DNA from: a bacterium
Lineage (GTDB): Bacteria > Bacteroidota > Bacteroidia > Cytophagales > Cyclobacteriaceae
DNA: 64,000 nucleotides
Direction of reading: 5' to 3'
Assembly (NCBI GenBank): GCA_024743255.1
Contig: JANSWY010000002.1
Span: 186,001 to 250,000 of the forward strand
This document shows, one piece after another, positions 17,331-24,132 of the stretch; within the stretch, counting starts at the first letter, position 1; every line of letters starts with the position of its first letter. The translations under genes were made by a program, and so were the position numbers. The notes under the pieces were generated by a model. That model ran no database searches, was not told where the DNA came from, and saw nothing but the letters and a program-made list of their open reading frames with translations.

Positions 17331-17977
17331 GTACAATAAATTTGGTAATTGCAGATGATCATAAAATATTCCGGGAGGGAGTATCGGAACTTCTAAATAA
17401 GGAAGATTTAATATCTGTAGTTGATGATGTAGGATCGAAAGAGGAACTTATGGAATGCCTGGAATCCAATAACATCGACTTAATCATGATGGACATAGAT
17501 ATGGGCGAATCAAATGGCATTGATTTGACATCTGTGATCACACAAGACTTTCCTGAAATAAAAGTGCTGGCTTTATCCATGCATGGAGAAAAAAACTACA
17601 TCATGAAAATGCTCGAAGCTGGAGCAACAGGATATATATTAAAAAACGCTGGCAAGGACGAGATGCTCTCTGCAATTAAAACAGTTGCGAAAGGAGACAC
17701 ATACTTTAGTAACCAGGTCTCCTCAAAAATACTGCAACATCTTACTAACCCTGGGTCTTCTAAAAAGAAATCTGATGGCATACCACTCACAGAAAGGGAA
17801 ATAGAGGTCCTTCGGCTAATTGCTGATGAATATTCCAATCCGGAAATAGCTGAAAAATTATTCATTAGTATTAGAACGGTAGACACTCACAGGCGTAATC
17901 TCCTAGATAAACTTGGAGTAAAAAATACTGCAGGTTTAGTCAAATATGCTATTACAAAAGGATTACTGGAAGAATAG
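17327..17977 (+). CDS. NarL/FixJ-family response regulator
   Basis: 216 residues. The receiver domain has the acidic pair DD near 10-11, the phosphoacceptor Asp56 (LIMMDIDMG) and the AGATGYILKNAGKDE segment. A LuxR-type HTH is at the C-terminus (LTEREIEVLRLIADEYSNPE and onward, then TVDTHRRNLLDKLGVKN). It is coupled to the kinase upstream and should bind DNA once phosphorylated. Its targets are not evident from the sequence. Confidence 0.95.
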   Translation: MSTINLVIADDHKIFREGVSELLNKEDLISVVDDVGSKEELMECLESNNIDLIMMDIDMGESNGIDLTSVITQDFPEIKVLALSMHGEKNYIMKMLEAGATGYILKNAGKDEMLSAIKTVAKGDTYFSNQVSSKILQHLTNPGSSKKKSDGIPLTEREIEVLRLIADEYSNPEIAEKLFISIRTVDTHRRNLLDKLGVKNTAGLVKYAITKGLLEE

Positions 17978-18122
17978 CCTTAATAACCATCTACGAGAAT
18001 TACCTAGTCAATTACAAATTTCACCTAGATCCTAAGGTTTTATCGGATTTTGAAATATCAGCTTTTTAGCTCTAATATTTAGTTAGAATCTGTCGGATTT
18101 TAGCATCATCAATAACCTTTAA

Positions 18123-18713
18123 ATGAGAGTTAAGATGAATGCAATAAATCTGAAAAACTTTGACGACAATCAATTGGTAAACTTATATCAAGGTGGAGTA
18201 TCCAATGCAATGGGAGAACTTTATAATAGATATTACTCATTGGTTTTTTCGAAGTGTTTATCGTTTACCAAAAATGTTGATGATGCGGAAGATTTTGCAC
18301 AAGACATCATGATTCGGGTGATGAGTAAATTGGGTTCATTTAAAGGTGAAAGCAAATTTTCAACATGGTTATTTGCAATTACAAATAACTATTGTACTGA
18401 CAATTTCCGAAAAAACAAGAAAGTAAAGTGGCAACCATTTGAACAAAACTACGATTTGGAGGATTTTGCCGAATCTCTTAAAGAAGAGCAGCTTGAACTA
18501 CACACAAAAGAAATAGTAGCTACTGCAGCTTTCGATAATTTAGCAGCTGCAGATCGTGAACTCCTAACATTGAAATATTCAATGAATAAATCAATAGAAG
18601 AACTTCAAAATCATTACTCTCTTTCAGCTAGTGCAATTAAAATGAGGTTACTTAGAGCTAGGTCCAAAGCAACAGCCGAGTACAGAAATCATTTGTTAAG
18701 ACCTGCTGCATGA
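18123..18713 (+). CDS. ECF-type RNA polymerase sigma factor
   Basis: 196 residues with sigma-70 region 2 (ELYNRYYSLVFSKCLSFT..DAEDFAQDIMIRV, STWLFAITNNYCTDNFRK) and region 4 (REL..LKYSMNKSIEELQNHYSLSASAIKMRLLRAR). The conserved D.RE..LKY..G segment appears in altered form (NLAAADRELLTLKYSMN). No anti-sigma gene is adjacent. A short GGGGA/TCCCC hairpin lies right at the stop codon (18714-18726). Confidence 0.92.
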   Translation: MRVKMNAINLKNFDDNQLVNLYQGGVSNAMGELYNRYYSLVFSKCLSFTKNVDDAEDFAQDIMIRVMSKLGSFKGESKFSTWLFAITNNYCTDNFRKNKKVKWQPFEQNYDLEDFAESLKEEQLELHTKEIVATAAFDNLAAADRELLTLKYSMNKSIEELQNHYSLSASAIKMRLLRARSKATAEYRNHLLRPAA

Positions 18714-18790
18714 GGGGAATCTCCCCAATGAATTTTCAGGATATGACATACTTTAATTAAATTCCTAGAGACTGTTTAATAAAGTATAGG

Positions 18791-19828
18791 TTGTATCATC
18801 TTAATAACAAACCCAGCATTTCTTTTCGCTCAGGATTTACCAAGTTTTTTTGGGCTTTTGGGCTTATCCTAACAAGTGTGGCTATTGGCACTTGCGGATA
18901 CATTTACTTTGAGGGTTATACTTTGGTGGATGCTCTTTACATGTCATTTTTAGCATTATCCACTGTTGGCTTTGGTGAAGTGGCACCCCTGAGCAATGCG
19001 GGTAAAATATTCACAATCTTTTACATAGTCTTCAATATTGCGACACTAGCTTACGCGATATCGGTAATCACCTTATATCTGTTTGAGGGTGAATTCAGAA
19101 AAATGTTTAGAACATATTTAATTGGCAGGAAAGTGAGAAAATTAAAAGATCATGTCATAGTATGCGGCTATGGTAGAAATGGAGCTAAGGCATGCGAAGA
19201 ACTATTAAAGAGCAAACAGCCATTTGTTGTGGTAGAGAACAACGAAGAAATTCTAGAGTTTCTACCTGACAAACCAAAATTTGATGTGATCAATGGAAGT
19301 GCATTAGATGAGGAGACTTTACTCTTAGCCGGTATCGATCACGCTCGAGCTATTATATGTACCTGGCAAAACGATTCAGATAATATGGTCATCACACTGA
19401 CAGCAAAACAAATGAATCCGGATATTCAAATTGTCACAAAAGCTTCAAACGATAGATCTGAGAAGAAGCTTTTTGCAGCAGGAGCCCAAAGTGTAGTTAG
19501 ACCTTATTCACTTGGAGGAATTCACCTTGCAAACCTTGTGACAAGACCATATGTGATTGAATTCCTTGAACTGATATCCGGAGTTGGAGACCATCAACTA
19601 AAACTAGAGGAGTTTACATTTAAGGAATTGAAAAAAGAGTTTCGGAATAAAACCATTCAAGAACTTGATATTAGGCGTAATACCGGAGCAACAATAATAG
19701 GTCTCAAGGCTCCTGAAAAAGGCTTCATTTTTAATCCGAATCGTGATATGACTATTACGGAAGGTGACGTCATGATAATATTTGGAACAGACGAAAGCAT
19801 CGACAAGTTCAAAATCTATTGTGACTAA
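18791..19828 (+). CDS. Two-TM potassium channel with RCK/TrkA domains
   Basis: 345 residues. Two membrane helices flank a pore loop with the selectivity filter TVGFGE (58-63). A TrkA-N Rossmann domain follows (HVIVCGYGRNGAKACEELL, then NGSALDEETLLLAG), then a TrkA-C domain (IQELDIRRNTGATIIGLKAPE). This is the MthK/Kch layout: a K+ channel gated by ligand binding to a cytoplasmic RCK ring. The only start compatible with the first helix is a TTG at 18791, so translation is probably weak or the start lies elsewhere. Confidence 0.9.
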   Translation: MYHLNNKPSISFRSGFTKFFWAFGLILTSVAIGTCGYIYFEGYTLVDALYMSFLALSTVGFGEVAPLSNAGKIFTIFYIVFNIATLAYAISVITLYLFEGEFRKMFRTYLIGRKVRKLKDHVIVCGYGRNGAKACEELLKSKQPFVVVENNEEILEFLPDKPKFDVINGSALDEETLLLAGIDHARAIICTWQNDSDNMVITLTAKQMNPDIQIVTKASNDRSEKKLFAAGAQSVVRPYSLGGIHLANLVTRPYVIEFLELISGVGDHQLKLEEFTFKELKKEFRNKTIQELDIRRNTGATIIGLKAPEKGFIFNPNRDMTITEGDVMIIFGTDESIDKFKIYCD

Positions 19829-19896
19829 CAATTATAGCCCACAATCATGTGACTTTTGTTGACGGGTCCGTCTAATCTAGACAATCACAAAAGATC

Positions 19897-20079
19897 ATGA
19901 TAAAGCTAATTGAATTCCTGGAAAAGAACTATAAGCATTTTTTTAGGGCAGCCATTTCTCCAATTTCATTGAAAGGAGATTGGCTAATGCATCATCATCG
20001 AGCTAGTGGGCGATTTATATCGTCAGATCAACAACAAAATGAATCGGAGTTACTAGAATTTTTAATCTACCTAAATTAA
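19897..20079 (+). CDS. Small hypothetical protein
   Basis: 60 residues with an amphipathic N-terminal helix (KLIEFLEKNYKHFFRAAI) and a polar tail. I do not recognise it. It starts with ATG and stops 2 bp before the DUF2141 gene, which supports it as a real first gene of a small operon. Coding status is uncertain. Confidence 0.4.
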   Translation: MIKLIEFLEKNYKHFFRAAISPISLKGDWLMHHHRASGRFISSDQQQNESELLEFLIYLN

Positions 20080-20081
20080 TT

Positions 20082-20513
20082 ATGAAACATCTAATTCTAT
20101 TCGCTCTGGCAACAATCATGATGTCAAACTCAGAGTTTAACCATGATGCACTAACAATCAATTTCGAAAACATCAAAAATACCCAGGGTACTATATTGTT
20201 AGGAATTTACTTGAATGACGCTGAATGGGAAAAGCGAGAACCTTCAAAAGAGTATATTATTAGTAAGGCAGAATTGAAGAATGGAAGACTATCATTTTTA
20301 ATCGGAGATTTACCAGCTGGGAGTTATGGAATTGCGGTATTGGATGATGCAAATGGAAATGAAATAGTTGATATGGGTATTATATTTCCAAAAGAAGGGT
20401 TCGGCTTTTCAGACTATTATCATAGTTCATTTCTACCACCTAAATTCAAAGATTTTGCCTTTAAATATCCAGATAGAAGAGAGATTAATATTAAGTTCAG
20501 GTATTTAAATTAA
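20082..20513 (+). CDS. DUF2141-family secreted protein
   Basis: 143 residues with an N-terminal hydrophobic segment (LILFALATIMMS) that acts as a short signal peptide. The family pattern follows: LTINFENIKNTQGTILLGIY, then LPAGSYGIAVLDDANGN and FPKEGFGFS. This is a small beta-sandwich domain found exported in Bacteroidota and Proteobacteria; its function is not established. A strong terminator follows at 20546. Confidence 0.8.
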   Translation: MKHLILFALATIMMSNSEFNHDALTINFENIKNTQGTILLGIYLNDAEWEKREPSKEYIISKAELKNGRLSFLIGDLPAGSYGIAVLDDANGNEIVDMGIIFPKEGFGFSDYYHSSFLPPKFKDFAFKYPDRREINIKFRYLN

Positions 20514-20545
20514 AGAATTTATTGATCAACTTTATTATCATGTAT

Positions 20546-20569
20546 AGGCCTCAACTGAGGCCTTTTTTT
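20546..20569 (+). terminator. Rho-independent terminator after the DUF2141 gene
   Basis: AGGCCTCA (20546-20553) faces TGAGGCCT (20556-20563) and is followed by a run of seven Ts. Good intrinsic terminator geometry on the + strand. Confidence 0.85.
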
Positions 20570-20638
20570 ATTTACAAATTTGAGTGACTTTCTTCTGATG
20601 GCACGTCTCATTACAAATGTTATAAACGCGTAAAAAAA

Positions 20639-21109
20639 ATGAGAAGATGGTTTTTTATGATGTTGATAATGGTTGTTCCATTGATCACATTCGCCTCAGT
20701 CACAAATGTCCCTAAAAAGGTAAAATCGACATTTAACAAGCAATATGGAGACACATATGTTGAATGGAATCGCTCTGTGGATGGAAATCTGGTTGCTACC
20801 TTCGTTGTAGATATGGTTATAAATAAAGCAGTTTATAATTCAAAAGGAGAATGGATTGAAACAACCTCAAACCTAAACGAGGTTGATTTGCATCCTTGTG
20901 TTACAGAATACCTGGAAGACACATATGATTACTTTGAATTCTGGGATGGACAAACATATGCTGATCCGGAAACTTTTGGAATAGAATATTATGTAACTAT
21001 TAAAATTGAAGAGATCATCGAAGGAGAAGAGGATATTGAAACTATTGAATCCTATATTAAAATCACGTTTGATTCAAGCTGTGAGATAACAAATATTGAA
21101 GAGGTTTAA
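20639..21109 (+). CDS. PepSY-like secreted protein
   Basis: 156 residues with a signal peptide (FFMMLIMVVPLITFAS). The mature part follows the PepSY-like pattern VPKKVKSTFNKQYGDTYVEWNRSVDGN and AVYNSKGEWIETTSNLN, and the C-terminus is very acidic (IEEIIEGEEDIETIE). Probably periplasmic. It differs from the lipoprotein at 15631 in lacking a lipobox cysteine. Function unknown. Confidence 0.65.
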   Translation: MRRWFFMMLIMVVPLITFASVTNVPKKVKSTFNKQYGDTYVEWNRSVDGNLVATFVVDMVINKAVYNSKGEWIETTSNLNEVDLHPCVTEYLEDTYDYFEFWDGQTYADPETFGIEYYVTIKIEEIIEGEEDIETIESYIKITFDSSCEITNIEEV

Positions 21110-21211
21110 TTGTCACATTCCGAAATTATTGAAAGTTGAGTGTTTGAGTGAGTTTATTATTTCCTGTCCCCAGTCAGGGACGTTCGTTGAGTTTCGACCA
21201 TGTTAAATGAT

Positions 21212-21230
21212 GGCCTCTAAATAAGAGGCC
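21212..21230 (+). terminator. Hairpin downstream of the PepSY-like gene
   Basis: GGCCTCT (21212-21218) pairs with AGAGGCC (21224-21230) around AAATA. The following CTCTGTCTTG is only moderately T-rich, so termination is likely but not certain. Confidence 0.5.
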
Positions 21231-21277
21231 CTCTGTCTTGACATGACGATGAGTTTCCGAGTTTTAGCAACGTAATT

Positions 21278-21463
21278 ATGAACCCGATAAATAGAATTGA
21301 AATAGATTCTTTACAGCAAGAATTAGATAGACTAAAAACCTCGCTGAAGAATATTGCATACTCTAATAGTGAATATATACTAAATCAGTACTTACATAGA
21401 GTTTTCGATATACAAGAGAAAATTCGAGTACTTAAACTAAATAACCCAGGTAGCAAGAGATGA
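21278..21463 (+). CDS. Small coiled-coil hypothetical protein
   Basis: 61 residues, helical throughout, with a heptad-like N-terminus (IDSLQQELDRLKTSLKNIA) and a basic C-terminus. No family recognised. It could be a small regulator or a protein-binding peptide. It lies between two hairpins, which supports an independent short transcript together with the next small gene. Confidence 0.45.
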   Translation: MNPINRIEIDSLQQELDRLKTSLKNIAYSNSEYILNQYLHRVFDIQEKIRVLKLNNPGSKR

Positions 21464-21530
21464 AAGCACATTTGTGACTTTAGTATCAAATCTCGTCCAA
21501 TAGATATCATAATTATCAAAATTCAATTCG

Positions 21531-21740
21531 ATGAATAACTCGTTTCTTAACTATTACAAACTAGTCCTGGAAAGGGTAAGTTTTAGTGAGCACTTGTTGA
21601 TCAAAGAATACAACAAAGCAGCGAAAGTACTAGACGTAGCTGAGCTACGTGATCTGGATGAGTGGATGACCTCTAATAGATTATCTACTAACCTAAATAC
21701 TATTTTAAAATTGGGAAGAGTGTCAACAGAAACAACTTAG
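21531..21740 (+). CDS. Small hypothetical protein
   Basis: 69 residues, helical, soluble (NYYKLVLERVSFSEHLLIKE, then AAKVLDVAELRDLDEWM). Not recognised. A textbook terminator follows 29 bp after the stop, which is good support for it being transcribed and perhaps translated. Confidence 0.45.
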   Translation: MNNSFLNYYKLVLERVSFSEHLLIKEYNKAAKVLDVAELRDLDEWMTSNRLSTNLNTILKLGRVSTETT

Positions 21741-21768
21741 TTGTTATGTCGTCAGGTGTATCTGATTA

Positions 21769-21793
21769 AGGCCCCAAAATGGGGCCTTTTTTT
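21769..21793 (+). terminator. Rho-independent terminator
   Basis: AGGCCCC (21769-21775) pairs with GGGGCCT (21781-21787), AAAAT in the loop, followed by seven Ts. Strong + strand terminator for the two small genes upstream. Confidence 0.85.
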
Positions 21794-21823
21794 ATCTAAA
21801 AGTTTTATTTATATCTCGTTCAA

Positions 21824-21851
21824 ATAAAAAAGGCCCCTAATATAGAGGCCT
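21824..21851 (-). terminator. Rho-independent terminator on the minus strand
   Basis: Read on the minus strand, AGGCCTCT pairs with AGGGGCCT (one mismatch) and is followed by TTTTTTATTTG. It faces leftward transcription from 21852 onward, yet the nearest minus-strand gene starts only at 22954. It may protect against transcription leaving the transposon, or it may end an unseen small RNA. Confidence 0.6.
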
Positions 21852-22267
21852 AATTTTGCGGTTCATAGCTGAACAAATCCCAACTTACACCTGGGTCTTG
21901 TTTCAATAAGCATGGTAGTAAGCTGTATTCATCGTTACCAAGCATTCAACCATGATCCTGCAATTCATTCATAAATCGGAATAACTAGCTATGTAATCTT
22001 GATCTTTCCAAATATTCAAATAGACAACTGATCTTGTGATGGAGGATAATCTTGCCAAAGTATGAAATTGTCAGATCCAGAATTTTCCAATTCAGAATAT
22101 TGGTTGGACGAAGAAAGTGTATTAGGTCACTAAATATTCGGAAAGACTTTGCTAAATAATGTATAAAAGGAGGTTATTGGGAATTTATACTTCTGATAAT
22201 CAGCTGATTATGGAGAAAAAAATCAAAAATATTGGAAATAATATTTACAAGTTGCTAACTATCTGAT
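21852..22267. other. Gene-free region left of the transposon
   Basis: No open frame of useful length on either strand. It contains two palindromes near its right end (listed at 22196 and 22256). The rest is AT-rich and without recognisable features. It is probably decayed sequence, because the fragment that follows is a broken gene. Confidence 0.5.
22196..22211. repeat. 16-bp perfect palindrome
   Basis: ATAATCAGCTGATTAT is fully self-complementary, with no spacer. This is the form of a protein-binding dyad rather than an RNA hairpin. It lies 45 bp before the hairpin at 22256. Confidence 0.5.
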
Positions 22268-22280
22268 ATGCAGATAGTTA
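22256..22280. repeat. 10-bp inverted repeat with 5-base loop
   Basis: TAACTATCTG (22256-22265) and CAGATAGTTA (22271-22280) around ATATG. Perfect arms and no T-tract. Position: just before the amidohydrolase remnant. Confidence 0.5.
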
Positions 22281-22321
22281 AACCTCAAATGGCCTCATAT
22301 CGTAGCTACCCTGTCACTGGG

Positions 22322-22514
22322 CCTGCTACTAAGAATGGAGCAATAGCAATGGGAATGGAGTCAGAGTTTGGCACATTGGAACCAGGCAAGCGTGCTAATT
22401 TCGTAATTCTTAACAGAAATCCTTTACAGGACATTACAGAAGACAAAGGGAATTCACTCAGTTTATCAAAATGGTCTGAAAGTAAGAGACGGATTTCAGC
22501 TGGTGTCAGAATGA
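22322..22514 (+). pseudogene. Remnant of an amidohydrolase, C-terminal part only
   Basis: The frame reads ATKNGAIAMGMESEFGTLEP, then GKRANFVILNRNPLQDIT, the C-terminal signature of imidazolonepropionase-like metal-dependent amidohydrolases. After NPLQDITED the homologous reading moves to another frame, which gives IHSVYQNGLKVRDGFQLV and a stop near 22512. This is the usual ending of such enzymes, so the fragment carries a frameshift. The N-terminal 350 or so residues with all metal ligands are missing. It abuts the transposon and is best read as debris of an interrupted or deleted gene. Confidence 0.65.
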
Positions 22515-22534
22515 ACCTACACAAGTACCATATT

Positions 22535-22954
22535 TTAGTCACGAGGAAAATTATCCATAAAGCTTTGATTATTTTCTTTAAGCAATAAATTAATACTTTC
22601 AAGGTCAACAACATTTTTAAGAGATTGTAAAATGTACCTCTTCTTTTCAATGTTCAAAATCGACTTGGCCCTGTTCACATAACGACTAATATCCGCATTC
22701 AATTTATTGTGAATTTGTTCTTCGTCAGCAGGACCATTATAAATCCATTCCGCTGTTACACCAAGCGCTTCACTTAACTTCATAACAACACCGAATGTAG
22801 GTTGCTCATCACCAGTTGCTTTCTCATACCTGGAAATTGTACCTTTAGAAACACCAGACTTCTTTGCTAGCTGGCCTTGAGTTAATCGTAATTCAACCCT
22901 TTTGCTCTTAATTCTGGAACAAAGCTCAAGTATATGTTCTGTTTCTTTCGACAC
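22535..22954 (-). CDS. Xre-family repressor of the transposon
   Basis: 139 residues from a GTG start. The N-terminal HTH (IKSKRVELRLTQGQLAKKSG followed by SKGTISRYEKATGDEQPTF) has the lambda-cI/C-protein form. A helical C-terminal half (ISRYVNRAKSILNIEKKRYILQ) probably dimerises. It is divergent from the transposition genes across a 117-bp gap that holds two 16-bp palindromes. It therefore very likely represses both itself and the transposase operon, like the Mu c repressor. Confidence 0.85.
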   Translation of the reverse strand: MSKETEHILELCSRIKSKRVELRLTQGQLAKKSGVSKGTISRYEKATGDEQPTFGVVMKLSEALGVTAEWIYNGPADEEQIHNKLNADISRYVNRAKSILNIEKKRYILQSLKNVVDLESINLLLKENNQSFMDNFPRD

Positions 22955-22976
22955 AAGGCCAAATATCGCAGATTTC

Positions 22977-22992
22977 GTTCAACGTATTGAAC
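22977..22992. promoter_or_regulatory. Operator 1 for the Xre repressor
   Basis: GTTCAACGTATTGAAC: arms GTTCAA and TTGAAC with a 4-bp centre. It lies 23 bp upstream of the repressor start and therefore probably covers the repressor promoter. The second copy starts 32 bp away, close to three helical turns, so both sites face the same side of the DNA. Confidence 0.7.
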
Positions 22993-23008
22993 AAAAAGCA
23001 CCGTATTT

Positions 23009-23024
23009 GTTCAACAGGTTGAAC
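23009..23024. promoter_or_regulatory. Operator 2 for the Xre repressor
   Basis: GTTCAACAGGTTGAAC: perfect 7-bp arms with a 2-bp centre, the better of the two sites. It lies 48 bp before the first plus-strand gene of the transposon, a natural place to block that promoter. Confidence 0.7.
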
Positions 23025-23071
23025 ACCGGCAACAATTTACCTATTGATTTTAAAGTTTTATTCGCATTTTC

Positions 23072-23692
23072 ATGATCACATTAATGAGTAAGCTAGGTTA
23101 CATACTATATCACCAAGATGCAATCGACATAATTGAACAAGGAGATTTTCTCACTTCAAGTGGATGTTCTATGGTATTTATGGACCCATATAATAAGCAG
23201 AAAGTGTATCCTCAATTTGAGTTATTGCTGGCACAAAGTAAGCCGAATGATGAGCTAATAGTAAAAGATCTTAGCTATTTGGCTACTTCGTTTCAACACC
23301 TAAGTACAATCCTAGAGTGTTTGCAAAATAGAGCTTTGCATTTAATTTGTTTAAATCAAACAATTAACACTAGGGATCACGAAATCCAGGAATTTAGACA
23401 CTTTATTAACCTTTTCGCTGATATGTTAAGACATGAAATGGCATATAAAAGGAAAGTGACAAGGAGTGAGAATGAGCGAAGCGGGAAATTGACTAGTAGG
23501 GTTCAAGGTATTAGAGAAAAGACATATCTAAAAGCAAGAGAAGTATACGATTTACAACGGGAGGGAAGGTTAACGAACAAGGAGATAATGGAGCTAACAA
23601 ACATCAAACCAGGAAACTTTTATAAGTACTGCAAATGGGGGAAAGATGGCCTACTATCTAATGGAATAGAATCCAAAAAGCCCAGAAAATGA
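23072..23692 (+). CDS. Catalytically inactive serine-recombinase-like protein with HTH
   Basis: 206 residues following the resolvase fold: strand LGYILY, FLTSSGCSMVFMD, FELLLAQSKPNDELIVKDLSYL, LHLICLNQTINT, a long helix and a C-terminal HTH (TNKEIMELTNIKPGNFYKYCK). The nucleophile motif RxST is replaced by YHQ. The conserved RPxL arginine is gone, and the DRxxR arginines are replaced by DLSYLATS. It therefore cannot act as a recombinase, but could still bind DNA. First gene of the transposition operon; its stop overlaps the next start (ATGA). A target-site or end-binding role is my inference. Confidence 0.7.
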   Translation: MITLMSKLGYILYHQDAIDIIEQGDFLTSSGCSMVFMDPYNKQKVYPQFELLLAQSKPNDELIVKDLSYLATSFQHLSTILECLQNRALHLICLNQTINTRDHEIQEFRHFINLFADMLRHEMAYKRKVTRSENERSGKLTSRVQGIREKTYLKAREVYDLQREGRLTNKEIMELTNIKPGNFYKYCKWGKDGLLSNGIESKKPRK

Positions 23693-24132
23693 TTGATTCA
23701 ACTGATTTAATGTTACCCTCAAAAATTGGTTATGCGGCAATCAATAATTCATGCGAAGACTTCCGACCTCAATTACAATTGTTGGAACAAAGAGGATGTG
23801 AAAAAATATATCAAGATATCGCACCAACCATTGATTCAGAGCGATTAGGGCTAGCAGAAATGATGTTAGAAATAGAGTCAAAAAAAAGTATTCAAATCTA
23901 TTGCAGGGACTTTAGAACAATGTTTAGCAGGGTAGGGGCTTTTGTTCCAATTGCAGAGCTCATAATTGAGAATAATTCTAGTCTCATTTTTTTAGAAGAT
24001 AATATCACAATATCAGATCATAATGGTTCTGAGTTTATCTTAATGTGGCTTGATCTGCTTGAATTTAAAACAAAACATCGTGGAAGAAGAATATCCAAGA
24101 AAAATCGAAAAATCAATAAAAATATCTCGTAA
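23689..24132 (+). CDS. Second inactive serine-recombinase-like protein, N-terminal domain only
   Basis: 147 residues that again follow the resolvase N-terminal domain (IGYAAINNSCEDFRPQLQLL, CEKIYQDIA, then SIQIYCRDFRTMFSRV and SSLIFLEDNITI). Nucleophile serine and catalytic arginines are missing, and there is no HTH domain; a very basic tail replaces it. It overlaps both neighbours (ATGA and TAATG), so it is made in step with the first such protein and the transposase. The two may form a heteromer (inference). Confidence 0.65.
   Translation: MIDSTDLMLPSKIGYAAINNSCEDFRPQLQLLEQRGCEKIYQDIAPTIDSERLGLAEMMLEIESKKSIQIYCRDFRTMFSRVGAFVPIAELIIENNSSLIFLEDNITISDHNGSEFILMWLDLLEFKTKHRGRRISKKNRKINKNIS

Noticed and set aside
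18714-18726. GGGGA/TCCCC hairpin as terminator of the sigma factor gene
   Set aside because: Only 5 pairs, a 3-base loop and no T-tract; too weak to list as a terminator.
21861-21874. GTTCATAGCTGAAC as a third operator of the transposon repressor
   Set aside because: Arms are only 5 bp, the centre differs, and it lies more than 1 kb from the regulated promoters.
22268-22588. Plus-strand frame of 106 codons as an intact gene
   Set aside because: Only the central part resembles amidohydrolases, the frame leaves the homology near 22445, and its end runs antisense through the repressor gene. Treated as a pseudogene fragment.
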